DNA from: an uncultured Paracoccaceae bacterium
GTDB lineage: Bacteria > Pseudomonadota > Alphaproteobacteria > Rhodobacterales > Rhodobacteraceae
Length of the DNA: 64,000 bases
Assembly (NCBI GenBank): GCA_913061275.1
Contig: CAJXSR010000003.1
Coordinates: 1 to 64,000, forward strand
Direction of reading: 5' to 3'
The translations under genes and the position numbers were made by a program. The notes below the pieces were generated by a model that saw only the letters and a program-made list of their open reading frames with translations, had not been told where the DNA came from and ran no database searches. Shown piece by piece: positions 1 through 8,021 of the stretch (positions are counted from its first letter, which is position 1; each line of letters opens with the position of its first letter).

Positions 1-337
1 AACTTCGCAACAACATGCCCATGGTGATTTTTCGATCAACAAGCGCCATTACCATAAGCGCATTTCCGGTAAATAATTCTGCCCCGCCGATAATTACTAG
101 AATAAGGCCAAGTGAAAATACAATGCCGCCAAGTAACCTTGCAGGTCCAAAGGAGGCATCCACTCCAGTCATCACCATGGTGTAAGCTGCTGCTCCGAAA
201 CCTATGAACGCTCCAGCAAGGATAGCCAGCACAAACATCTGTAATGGTGGAAGTTGTGCCTTCGTGACACCAACGCCTTCTACCAGCATTGCGATCTTCA
301 CTGGTTTGTAGGCATCATAGTTGTTTTCGTCGGTCAT
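1..337 (-). CDS. Formate/nitrite transporter (FNT) family channel, 5' part only
   Basis: Translating the complement from the ATG at 337 gives an open frame to the window edge, so only about the first 112 residues are present. The N-terminus is cytosolic and acidic (MTDENNYDAYKP), then a segment with VEGVGVTKAQLP, followed by hydrophobic helices rich in Gly and Ala (VLAILAGAFIGFGAAAYT) and a GGAELFTGN motif. This pattern is that of the pentameric FocA/NirC channels for formate, nitrite or related small anions in the inner membrane. The substrate cannot be told from this fragment. It may be host backbone or lie inside a larger island, because the left end of the neighbouring integrative element was not located. 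Confidence 0.8.
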   Translation of the reverse strand, partial: MTDENNYDAYKPVKIAMLVEGVGVTKAQLPPLQMFVLAILAGAFIGFGAAAYTMVMTGVDASFGPARLLGGIVFSLGLILVIIGGAELFTGNALMVMALVDRKITMGMLLRS

Positions 338-664
338 AATGCGAACGATAGCGGGTTGATCGGGTGGGTGGAAGGCCATTTATATCGCTGTAGGCAGAAA
401 GGGCTCTTTGCCGCCATTGCGGGTAAGTTTTCCTCAATTGGTGGTCGAATGACTGCTTTCGAAAATTGGGCCTAAAAGTTAGCGACCGCATGAACGGCTC
501 CTTCCCGCCCTTAGTGCCAAAATAGGCTTGATGCGGCACTGGGTATTGAGGTCTTTAGTAGTTATTCAGTCCATATTGGAGCGGCATGTACCGCCTTAGT
601 CGCCATGTTTTTTAAGCTTTGCATTCAGTGATTATGCGCACCACAATCCTATCTATGTTGCTCT

Positions 665-680
665 GTGCAAATAATTGCAC
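665..680. promoter_or_regulatory. Palindrome GTGCAA-N4-TTGCAC, copy 1
   Basis: GTGCAA (665-670) and TTGCAC (675-680) form a 6-bp inverted repeat around ATAA. A second version of the same motif lies 197 bases to the right, which argues against chance. It could be an operator for a dimeric repressor, or part of a replication origin of the neighbouring element. The binding protein is unknown. Confidence 0.4.
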
Positions 681-861
681 GGATATAAGATATATATCTA
701 GGCTATGAATGTATCGGTCCGAAGAAAATATGCATATCAACTACTGTAGTAGGTATAAACACCTTATTTATATGCATGAAAGCCCTTTAAGGCTCGTGTA
801 ATCGGGTATTTGCAACTTGACGGTGAAGGGGTATCTGCCCACTGGTTTGCACCCCAAATCT

Positions 862-879
862 CGTGCAAATATTTGCACG
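862..879. promoter_or_regulatory. Perfect 18-bp palindrome, copy 2 of the GTGCAA/TTGCAC motif
   Basis: CGTGCAAAT (862-870) is followed directly by its reverse complement ATTTGCACG (871-879). It lies 89 bases beyond the stop of the replication-initiator-like gene and repeats the GTGCAA/TTGCAC arms seen at 665-680. An operator or an origin-associated site are both possible; the sequence alone does not decide. Confidence 0.45.
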
Positions 880-967
880 GGACAATTATTGTTACCATAA
901 GCAGAGACTTTTTTGGAGAAGGTCGCATCATTAACATTATAAACTGAGCCTCTCTATAATAAAGTAA

Positions 968-1882
968 TTAGCACTTTTTAATCTGTAACAATTCAAGCAG
1001 CCCACTTTCATTTACGATGCCCGGCCATTCACTCCATACCTTCTCAGAATTCCAAGCAGCAATAAGGCTTTTTGAAAGTGCCTCCTTAGCTGTAGCGCGA
1101 TGGGTTGGCGAAAACTTAGATAGCACTGCTTGAAGTGTCATTGGCCCACACGCAGCATTTAAAAGCATCCAGAAGTCTTTACCAATACCTTCAGGCTTAT
1201 CCCTACTCGATATATAGAAGCCTGGCATAGGGTTCTTACAGCCCTTAATAGAGCGCAATTGACCACAGCTCCTCTTTCGCACCTCCACTCTAGTCCAGGG
1301 CTCTTTAACTACCTTCATTCCTTTTGCCTTTTGCTCGCGCGCCTTGTCATAAATCACGATCTTCTTCAGTTTAGTTCGATTGAAAACAATCGTTTCTGTG
1401 CGCATACCCTCTGTTGAAAACAATTGCGATGTAGTCGACTCTTTACACCAGAAGAAAGCATCATTGAAATCCAAGTCATAAAGATCAAAAGCTACATCAA
1501 TCCTGGTTACACGAGCCCTCTCATAGAACTCATGAAGGCCACCGTATAAGATATCCTCACTGAAAGTTTTAATCAATTCTGATACCTTAACAGCCCCTAA
1601 TTTGGCGGGGTTGAATTCCAACCTTAACGGTGCAGCATTGGGTTTCACTGGCATTACTGATACCAATACCCTCCCGCCAAATTTGTCTTCTTTGTACTTG
1701 TAATTACGTCGATACCCATTTCTCGATGTACTAGTCTGAACAAGAGCACCAAACTTCTTTAAGTGGATAGCAGTAGCCTTGTAGAGATTAACTTGTTCGG
1801 GATCATAACCCGAGAAAACAAGTGAAATGTTGTCGATTACACCCGTACAATTACTTACACAAACATCATTACTCATATACAT
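968..1882 (-). CDS. Putative rolling-circle replication initiator (Rep_trans/phage replication type)
   Basis: The 304-residue product has features of the replication initiation factor family found in rolling-circle plasmids, filamentous phages and integrative elements. A strand RVTRIDVAFDLYD lies at about 124-136, an IVIYDKAREQK segment at about 175-185 and a charged TRVEVRKR strand near 197-204. Such proteins nick one strand through a tyrosine and start replication, but I could not pin down the active tyrosine. The start is uncertain: a second ATG lies two codons in (1876). It overlaps the upstream HTH gene by 14 bases, so the two are probably co-transcribed. It is the last gene of the tRNA-Trp element. 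Family assignment is from motif layout only. Confidence 0.5.
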   Translation of the reverse strand: MYMSNDVCVSNCTGVIDNISLVFSGYDPEQVNLYKATAIHLKKFGALVQTSTSRNGYRRNYKYKEDKFGGRVLVSVMPVKPNAAPLRLEFNPAKLGAVKVSELIKTFSEDILYGGLHEFYERARVTRIDVAFDLYDLDFNDAFFWCKESTTSQLFSTEGMRTETIVFNRTKLKKIVIYDKAREQKAKGMKVVKEPWTRVEVRKRSCGQLRSIKGCKNPMPGFYISSRDKPEGIGKDFWMLLNAACGPMTLQAVLSKFSPTHRATAKEALSKSLIAAWNSEKVWSEWPGIVNESGLLELLQIKKC

Positions 1883-2219
1883 TTTCTGTACCCTCCACCT
1901 TACATATATTGCTGGTGTTACAGGGTAGTGTTATTTCTTCGCGCACTGGTTCCATCCGGTGCTGCTCTACCCAAAGATCAAACTGATCCATATCAATTAG
2001 GATCTTACGACCAATTCTAATGATGGCTGGGGCAAACCCGTTTCCAGCAATCGTTGTTCCGCCAGAACCGTATCGATCTTCGGCATTGAAAATTACATGT
2101 CTTAGATAGGAATTCGTAGTCCAAATATAGTTCTCGTCCATGAGTATCTGTGCAACGGACATTAACCTGCTTGGTTTTGGTTTGTGAATAAGGTCATTAA
2201 AATCTTTTACTGCTTGCAT
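1869..2219 (-). CDS. Excisionase-like helix-turn-helix protein
   Basis: This 116-residue protein has the layout of a winged-helix excisionase or AlpA-type regulator. A helical part covers about 15-50 (SRLMSVAQILMDENYI), and then comes the typical wing and end of the fold, with IRIGRKILIDMDQFDLWVEQ at about 67-86. In such proteins this last part is where a residue side contacts DNA and orients the host-encoded integrase for excision. It lies between the unknown 237-residue gene and the replication-initiator-like gene, which it overlaps by 14 bases. A role in excision, or in turning on the replication gene, is inferred from context. Confidence 0.6.
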   Translation of the reverse strand: MQAVKDFNDLIHKPKPSRLMSVAQILMDENYIWTTNSYLRHVIFNAEDRYGSGGTTIAGNGFAPAIIRIGRKILIDMDQFDLWVEQHRMEPVREEITLPCNTSNICKVEGTENVYE

Positions 2220-2365
2220 TTCGCCCTCCGTGACAAATTATTTCCAGCCACTTAAAAATCAGCTGTTATTTACAGTCTGTCTATCCCAGCTCAAATCTTT
2301 AGGACCTTGAAACAAATTGATAAAAAGGTTTAACCAAAAGATATTGATGTTCAATACTAAGATAT

Positions 2366-3079
2366 TTACGATTTTTTGTGATATTCAGTGATAAACTCAG
2401 GAATCATACATTGTCTCAGAGTTTCTATTGAATACGGGTTTCTTATTTTCTTTCGCATTGCTGAATGCAGATCTTGGGCTAGCATTTTAACAGACAACTT
2501 TTCGTTGAGATCAATACACTCAGATTTAATCATATCATGGAAAAACTGTTTAGCCTGTTGCCGATTCATTTCTGCATTTTCTTTATTCATTTTCCAAGAA
2601 ATCTTATCATTTTCTGATTTAATATTTTCCAATTTCTTAGCTTTATTAATTTGGTAATGTACTTCAGCTAAGGATAGATGGCTTTGCCCATCAGGCCATG
2701 TCTTTTTTACCCATCGTATAAACCGTCGAGGATTAACAATAATATCTTTTGCGCTTGTTATATCTACTTTAGCGAAAACCATAGGTAGCGGAAAAATATC
2801 GTAATAACGGGTATGCATGACAGTATGGGTATTGATTGCTTCCATAGCTAATTTAAATATTCTATCTGTGCCATCATCACATGATAAATCATCTTTGCCA
2901 TTCTCCAACACATGTTGCCCAACGAATAGTTTCTTTTTTTCTGGATCAGTTTTTTGGAGTAAACATATGGCTACATGAAGCGTCCAGTTTTGCTGTTTGA
3001 AATATGGTCGCGATACCCGAACGAAATCATCGTCGGCCATACCCACGCCCCATTTAATCTTCTTCAACTTCGGCCCCAT
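2366..3079 (-). CDS. Unknown protein of the tRNA-Trp integrative element
   Basis: I do not recognise this 237-residue protein. The chosen ATG (3079) follows a GGGGAT ribosome site and lies inside the integrase 3' end, overlapping it by 26 bases; an alternative ATG is at 3040. The N-terminal half is mixed alpha/beta with aromatic residues. Residues about 130-190 are strongly charged and helical (KLENIKSENDKISWKMNKEN) and may form a coiled coil. The last third is also helical. The coding strand is AT-rich compared with host genes nearby. Its position between integrase and excisionase suggests an element-specific job such as regulation, mobilisation or interference, but nothing shows which. Confidence 0.6.
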   Translation of the reverse strand: MGPKLKKIKWGVGMADDDFVRVSRPYFKQQNWTLHVAICLLQKTDPEKKKLFVGQHVLENGKDDLSCDDGTDRIFKLAMEAINTHTVMHTRYYDIFPLPMVFAKVDITSAKDIIVNPRRFIRWVKKTWPDGQSHLSLAEVHYQINKAKKLENIKSENDKISWKMNKENAEMNRQQAKQFFHDMIKSECIDLNEKLSVKMLAQDLHSAMRKKIRNPYSIETLRQCMIPEFITEYHKKS

Positions 3080-4136
3080 CAAATATCCCCCTCATGGACT
3101 TCTCCAGCAACGGTCGTGTATGTACTTCGGTCAGATGTGCATATCTGCTGGCCATCTGATGTGACTTATGTCCTAATATCGTTGCAATCTGCGGAACCGA
3201 CCCTCCGTTCATGGCAATAATAGTTGCAGCAGTATGCCTCAGATCGTGGAACCTGAAGTCTTCGATACCACTTTCCCGCACCGCCTTCTGCCATGCCTTT
3301 TTGATATCTATTGGTTTACCGGGACGCTTACCCGGAAACAGATGGCCCTTCGGGTAATTAGTTTTTCTTTTAAGGGCTTTTAGACGCTCAATAACATCCG
3401 GCATCAAAGTCGCAGATCTGCGTTGGCCGTTTTTGGGTTCTTCAATGATGGCAAGACCAGTGTCCAAATCCACCTTATCCCATGTGAGAGACATAATCTC
3501 GCCCTTCCGCATCGCAGTTGTCAGCGCCATGAGTGTAACGAGCTCCAGATTAGGGTTTTGGCTTTTGCGACACTCTGCCAACAGTATCTGGATTTCCGGA
3601 TGTGACAAAGTTCGATCCCGCCCCTGATTTTCTTTCAGCTTTACCACCTGGCGCATCGGGTTGGTATCGAGCCAGTGATATTGCTTTACGCCAACTTCCA
3701 AAACATGGCTCAGTGCTGCCGTATATCGGTTTATCGTAGCTGTAGATATTCTATCACCATTACTGACCTTGCGTTGTGCAATCTGGCCACGAGCTTTTAA
3801 AAGCGTATCGCTATTGAGGGCAATCAGAATTTCCGTTCCCAGCAACCCTTTCCAAACTAAGAGCTGTTTCATCTGGTTTTCTGCATTTTTCTTATAGGGT
3901 AAAAGCTCTTCAACATATCGGTCAATCAGGTCGGCCAAAATCCGTTTCTTTGCCTCAGGACTATAGAGCAATTTACCTGCATCAATTTTCTGTTCCAAAT
4001 CACGCGCCCAAATCTCTGCATCTTTTTTCCGAGCAAAGGTTTCTGATTGTGCAGGATGTCCTTTCCGCCGGACTTGTGCGCGATATCTGGTACCCTTGGT
4101 TCCCTTAATTTTGACTATAGTTGCCACAATCCCCAA
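3054..4136 (-). CDS. Tyrosine site-specific recombinase (phage-type integrase)
   Basis: The 360-residue protein shows the full domain order of a phage-type integrase. An N-terminal arm-binding region has RYRAQVRRKGHPAQSETF (about 17-34), a SAM-like core-binding helix bundle covers about 65-165, and the catalytic domain follows. Catalytic residues visible are Arg210 (TTAMRKGEI), His297 and Arg300 (FHDLRHTAA), His323 (LGHKS) and nucleophile Tyr332 (RYAHL). It would join or excise the element at an attachment site. Its start lies 134 bases from the CCA end of tRNA-Trp, the usual arrangement for elements using a tRNA 3' end as target. The gene reads away from the tRNA, toward the other element genes. 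Confidence 0.93.
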   Translation of the reverse strand: MGIVATIVKIKGTKGTRYRAQVRRKGHPAQSETFARKKDAEIWARDLEQKIDAGKLLYSPEAKKRILADLIDRYVEELLPYKKNAENQMKQLLVWKGLLGTEILIALNSDTLLKARGQIAQRKVSNGDRISTATINRYTAALSHVLEVGVKQYHWLDTNPMRQVVKLKENQGRDRTLSHPEIQILLAECRKSQNPNLELVTLMALTTAMRKGEIMSLTWDKVDLDTGLAIIEEPKNGQRRSATLMPDVIERLKALKRKTNYPKGHLFPGKRPGKPIDIKKAWQKAVRESGIEDFRFHDLRHTAATIIAMNGGSVPQIATILGHKSHQMASRYAHLTEVHTRPLLEKSMRGIFDGAEVEED

Positions 4137-4270
4137 TCCAACATGTATAATTGACTATGTGGACTATGACAGATTTTGTCAGGTGTTGCACCAGATTTGC
4201 ACTTAAAACGAAAATATTGTTGAAATGCAATTATTGAAATTACGTAAGGCATTGTTTATATGCGATACTT

Positions 4271-4346
4271 TGGCAGGGGCTGAGAGACTCGAACTCACGA
4301 CCCTCGGTTTTGGAGACCGATGCTCTACCAACTGAGCTAAACCCCT
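4271..4346 (-). tRNA. trnW: tRNA-Trp (anticodon CCA)
   Basis: The complement folds as a full tRNA. The acceptor is AGGGGTT paired with AGCCCCT, discriminator G, and an encoded CCA at 4273-4271. The D arm has TTAGCTCAGTTGGTAGAGC, the anticodon loop is CTCCAAA with anticodon CCA, and the T loop has GTTCGAGTC. The 3' end faces the integrase, which fits its use as the attachment site. In many bacteria tRNA-Trp is followed by secE-nusG; here the integrative element sits in that position. Confidence 0.97.
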
Positions 4347-4445
4347 AGAACCAAAGTGTGTGGGTCAGATACGCAAGGTTTGTATCTTTTGCAAGCGGCA
4401 TCTAGGGGGAAAGCGTATAAATTCCGCTATGCTAGTGAATTCACC

Positions 4446-5480
4446 CTACTTCACCATATCATTTTCAATCAGGAAACTTGCAGCATCACGCACGGCTTGG
4501 TTCCCATCCCGAAACTTTATACCAAGTATATCCTCTGCCTGTGCAGCAGAGATTTTCTGCCGTACACCCAATTGTGGAAGAATACCCCTGATAGCAGGGT
4601 CAAACAGGCCCATCAATTTCATCAACCAATGGGGGGCAATTCGGGTGGTTACTTTACGCGATGGGAATGCCTCTTTTAAAGTCACCGCGAAATCGTAGAA
4701 ACTAAGCCCTTGCTGACCAGCAATAAAGCGTTTGCCGATAGATGCAGGTGTATCAAGGGCTTTTACGTGCATAAGCGCCACATCACGCACATCAACCGTT
4801 GGCAAAAACAGGTCAGGCAATGCAGGGTCTTTTTGATCTAGTATACGTTTTATAACCTTGATAGATGTACCCATAACCTTATCCAAAGGCGCGCCTTGTA
4901 CGAATACAGGGTTAATACAGGTTAGCTGCATTTCCAGATTTTTTGACACAAAATCCCATGCGGCCTGTTCGGCCAGCGTTTTGGATTTAATGTAGGGTGT
5001 TGCGGTCGGATGATTTACATCTGTCCAGTTCGCTTCGGTATATGCAGATTGCCCTTCCGCTAGTTCACATGACAGGATTGCCGCACTTGATGATGTCATT
5101 ACAACCCGCTTAATGCCTGCGTTATGCGCGGCATTTAGGGCACGCATTGCCCCATCAACAGCTGGACGGATAAGGTCGTTTTCATCCTTGGGATGCCCCA
5201 TCGGGAAAGGAGACGCGGTATGTATCAATACATCCATCCCTTTAAGCGCATCTTCCCAACCTGCATCGCTTGACAGGTCAAGTTCAACAAAACTAAGCCG
5301 TTGATCTAATGTTCCAGGGTTTTGCACACAGGCCTGCATAGTTTCACGAATTTGATCGGCCTTTTGTGTAGAGCGTGCAGAACCGCAAACTGACCAGCCA
5401 GCATCCAGAAGCTGTAACACAATATGTTTGGCAATATATCCCGATGCCCCTGTTACAAATGCCTTTTTTGATTTTGTCAT
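4446..5480 (-). CDS. NAD(P)-dependent epimerase/dehydratase family reductase (dihydroflavonol-4-reductase-like)
   Basis: The 344-residue protein is an extended short-chain dehydrogenase. The Rossmann motif TGASGYIAKHI lies at 10-20, a phosphate-side SARSTQK near 34-40, the strand DVLIHTASPF at 83-92, the catalytic Ser region MTSSSAAIL at 128-136 and the YIKSK catalytic pair Tyr163 and Lys167. This spacing matches reductases related to dihydroflavonol reductase and methylglyoxal/aldehyde reductases. The real substrate is unknown. It is divergent from a cytochrome P450 gene with about 68 bases between starts, so the two may share control and possibly substrate, which is an inference. Confidence 0.85.
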   Translation of the reverse strand: MTKSKKAFVTGASGYIAKHIVLQLLDAGWSVCGSARSTQKADQIRETMQACVQNPGTLDQRLSFVELDLSSDAGWEDALKGMDVLIHTASPFPMGHPKDENDLIRPAVDGAMRALNAAHNAGIKRVVMTSSSAAILSCELAEGQSAYTEANWTDVNHPTATPYIKSKTLAEQAAWDFVSKNLEMQLTCINPVFVQGAPLDKVMGTSIKVIKRILDQKDPALPDLFLPTVDVRDVALMHVKALDTPASIGKRFIAGQQGLSFYDFAVTLKEAFPSRKVTTRIAPHWLMKLMGLFDPAIRGILPQLGVRQKISAAQAEDILGIKFRDGNQAVRDAASFLIENDMVK

Positions 5481-5548
5481 TTTAGCCCCACCTAGTTGCT
5501 TGTCGCTTTATTTTGGATAATCACAACATGTATATTATAAGGCTTGAT

Positions 5549-6913
5549 ATGACAAACATCTTAAACTCTGGTGCTGAACCCCCGAAAGTGAAATTGGTAA
5601 CCGAGGTTTGGGGGCCAATCCAATCGCTGATGGCGGCACGACGTAATGTGCTGGAAATCATCCCACTTGCCGCAACCAAACAGCCGATCGTATCTGGGCG
5701 CACAGTTCAGGTTCGGTGGCATATGGTGATGGAGCCCGATGCTATTGGGCAAGTATTGAAAGAAAAATTGGATATTTATCCGAAATCAGACGTAACTAAA
5801 AACCTGCTAAAACCTGCGATTGGTGACAGTATGTTTATTGCCGAAGGGGCGCATTGGCGTTGGCAGCGCCGTGCGGCCTCGCCTGTTTTTACCCATCGTA
5901 ACATTGCTAACCTTGCCCCAATTATGTCAACCGCAGCTGATGCAACCTGCATGCGTCTTGATAATGCAAACGGGACAGTGGACATGTATGAAGAAATGGT
6001 TGCGGCAACATTCGAAGTTATTTCAAATGTGACTTTCAGTGGTACGGGTGCGATGGATAGTGCAGAAGTACACCACGCAATCAACCGCTATATTGACCAG
6101 ACCGCACGAATTTCTTTGTTTGACGTAATCGGCATACCCACTTGGGTGCCACGCCCTTTTCGATTGTTTCAACCCAATGCATTAAAAAAAATGAAAGGCA
6201 TTGCAGATACTTCCATTCGCAAAAGGCGTGAACAAGGTGCAAAACCCATACCCGATTTACTGGATTTACTACTGGACGGGGAAGACCCAGAAACCAATCG
6301 GCAAATGAATATGGCCGAGTTGCGGGACAATTTATTGACGTTTATTGTGGCGGGGCATGAAACTACCGCCCTGACATTATCATGGGCATTATACCTGTGT
6401 GCCTTTGATCCAGAGGTACAAGATAAACTACGCATTGAAGCGCAGTCAGTGTTGCAGGGCCGCAGTGCAACCGCCGAGGATTGCGCGCATCTGCCCTACA
6501 CAGAACAAGTGATTAAAGAAGCTTTGCGCCTGTACCCACCTGCGGCGTTTATCTCACGCACGGCACAGGCCAATGACACGCTTTGTGGCCGCGAAATAAA
6601 ACGCAAAGACACTATAATGCTTCCTATCTACGCGTTGCATCGGCATCATGATCTTTGGAACAAGCCAGATCAGTTTGACCCTGAACGCTTTGCGAATGGT
6701 TACAAGCCAAAGCGGTATTCATACCTGCCGTTTGGCGATGGCCCGCGCATTTGTATCGGGGCGCAATTTGCGATGATTGAAGCGGTGATAATTTTGGCGA
6801 CACTCATTTCACGCTATAAGTTCACCCGCATCGAAGGGCATGACCCAAAGCCCGTGATGGTACTGACTTTGCGCCCTGAAGGCGGAGTGCCTTTAAAAGT
6901 TACCCGTCTGTAG
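5549..6913 (+). CDS. Cytochrome P450
   Basis: The protein of 454 residues carries all P450 signatures. In this numbering the I-helix oxygen-activation motif AGHETT is at 268-273, the K-helix ExxR (EALR) at 324-327, a PERF-type DPERFANG near 377-384, and the haem loop FGDGPRICIG with ligand Cys402. It is soluble-looking, without a membrane anchor, and uses NADH via separate ferredoxin or reductase partners that are not next to it. The ATG at 5549 is chosen because AAGG stands 6 bases upstream; in-frame starts at 5513 (TTG) and 5528 lack this. Substrate unknown. Its 3' end overlaps the convergent M48 protease gene by 14 bases. Confidence 0.93.
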   Translation: MTNILNSGAEPPKVKLVTEVWGPIQSLMAARRNVLEIIPLAATKQPIVSGRTVQVRWHMVMEPDAIGQVLKEKLDIYPKSDVTKNLLKPAIGDSMFIAEGAHWRWQRRAASPVFTHRNIANLAPIMSTAADATCMRLDNANGTVDMYEEMVAATFEVISNVTFSGTGAMDSAEVHHAINRYIDQTARISLFDVIGIPTWVPRPFRLFQPNALKKMKGIADTSIRKRREQGAKPIPDLLDLLLDGEDPETNRQMNMAELRDNLLTFIVAGHETTALTLSWALYLCAFDPEVQDKLRIEAQSVLQGRSATAEDCAHLPYTEQVIKEALRLYPPAAFISRTAQANDTLCGREIKRKDTIMLPIYALHRHHDLWNKPDQFDPERFANGYKPKRYSYLPFGDGPRICIGAQFAMIEAVIILATLISRYKFTRIEGHDPKPVMVLTLRPEGGVPLKVTRL

Positions 6914-8021
6914 ATTTACACATTTCCCTAAGATCATCCCATTCCGATGCCGATAGAATTGCATTGAAAGGCTTATCACCGATTGTATCTGCATTTTTCG
7001 CCGTCTGAACCCGACTGGCCAAATCAGGGTGGCTTGCCAAATGTGACAACAAATTAGGCTCATCACCGTATTCCTTTACCAGTTTATCAAAAAAACCAGC
7101 CATTGGTGTAGATGGCAACTTTGCGTCTGCCAAAAGCTTATGCGCGAATTTATCGGCATTAGCCTCAGCGGCTTGGCTATAATTTGCAGCAATTAGTTGT
7201 TCTGCGATAATCAAAGCAACGGCACCGCCTGCAAAATCACCAAACACCATACCCAATATGCCAACTGACCCAGCAGAGCGCAAAGTCAGACGCGTGGCAT
7301 CGCGGTTACGCACATGGCCCATTTCATGCCCCAGAACACCAGCAACCTCTTCTGGGCTATCTGATGCTTGTATCATTCCATCAAACAAAACGATGTAGCC
7401 GCCCGGTAATGCAAAGGCATTCGGAATTTCATTATCAAACACTAGAATTGTTAAGGGGTATGGGCTGTCAAAATGGTTTTCAAAGCGTGCAGACATTTTA
7501 TCAAGTGCACGTTGGCCCTTTTGCCCTGTGCAAATTAGGGATGTATCATCGCCAAAACCAATAATGCGTTCAATTTGTTTTAAGCTGCCACGCCCAAGGG
7601 CAATTTCTTTATCAACGGGTATCATTGTGGCCAGTTGATTTGCTAAGGCAGGTATTAGAACAAAGATAATTAACACCACTGAAGCCGCCGCCCCTGCACC
7701 CCAAAGGCCAATACGTTTCCAGGCCATGCTAGATATGTCAGAGCGTTTCAGGTTTAGTGCAAGTTTTTGCAACTGTTCAACTTCATCCACATTCAAAATA
7801 TCAAGCCGACCTAGCCCGTCTTTCACTCGAAAAGACGCGCCTTGGTGATTGGCTAAATCCGAAACTGTTCGAATATCCGCATAGGCCCAGTTAATGGGCT
7901 TTTGTATAGACGCTGCCGAAATTTTCAAACCATCTTGGGTAAAAGACAGCTTGGCTTCATGCGCATTTGCAGTGATGCCATCATAGAATACGTTACAAAC
8001 CTGTTCGATATTCTCGGTCAT
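6900..8021 (-). CDS. M48 family membrane-associated metalloprotease
   Basis: A 373-residue Zn protease. The N-terminal about 95 residues form a soluble beta-rich domain, one membrane segment follows at about 104-124, and the M48 domain covers the rest. The zinc motif HEMGH is at 232-236, with the third ligand Glu286 in AAEANADKFA. M48 enzymes of the BepA/LoiP/HtpX group degrade or mature envelope proteins. The start abuts the stop of the DUF898 gene without any gap, so translation is likely coupled. DUF898 (YjgN-like) and M48 genes are often paired in proteobacteria, pointing to a joint membrane quality-control function not yet defined. Confidence 0.87.
   Translation of the reverse strand: MTENIEQVCNVFYDGITANAHEAKLSFTQDGLKISAASIQKPINWAYADIRTVSDLANHQGASFRVKDGLGRLDILNVDEVEQLQKLALNLKRSDISSMAWKRIGLWGAGAAASVVLIIFVLIPALANQLATMIPVDKEIALGRGSLKQIERIIGFGDDTSLICTGQKGQRALDKMSARFENHFDSPYPLTILVFDNEIPNAFALPGGYIVLFDGMIQASDSPEEVAGVLGHEMGHVRNRDATRLTLRSAGSVGILGMVFGDFAGGAVALIIAEQLIAANYSQAAEANADKFAHKLLADAKLPSTPMAGFFDKLVKEYGDEPNLLSHLASHPDLASRVQTAKNADTIGDKPFNAILSASEWDDLREMCKSTDG

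Larger units (their letters stand above)
338..967. other. Intergenic stretch with two palindromes; no gene recognised
   Basis: About 630 bases between the channel gene and the replication-initiator-like gene. Short open frames exist on both strands, but none has a convincing ribosome site or recognisable product. The stretch from about 640 to 960 is more AT-rich than the part before it and holds two GTGCAA/TTGCAC palindromes. The left end of the integrative element should lie here or beyond the window. I looked for a repeat of the 3' end of tRNA-Trp and did not find a convincing one. Confidence 0.5.
968..4270. mobile_element. Small integrative element at tRNA-Trp (int, unknown, xis-like, rep-like)
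   Basis: Four genes on the minus strand lie in order from the tRNA: integrase, unknown protein, excisionase-like HTH and replication-initiator-like protein. The first two pairs of coding ends overlap or are close, fitting one transcription unit, with a 146-base gap before the HTH gene. No capsid, relaxase, conjugation or antibiotic genes are visible. The right end is set by the 3' end of tRNA-Trp (4271). The left end is unknown; the given left limit is only the last gene, and the element may reach to 480-960 or past the window start. Confidence 0.65.

Noticed and set aside
391-411. Weak similarity to the 3' end of tRNA-Trp (GGCAG then GGGCT) as a left attachment site
   Set aside because: Only short, gapped matches; the T-arm sequence is absent. 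Not enough to call an attachment site.
254-539. Two short open frames at the window start
   Set aside because: They overlap the FNT channel coding frame or its upstream region and show no protein-like pattern.
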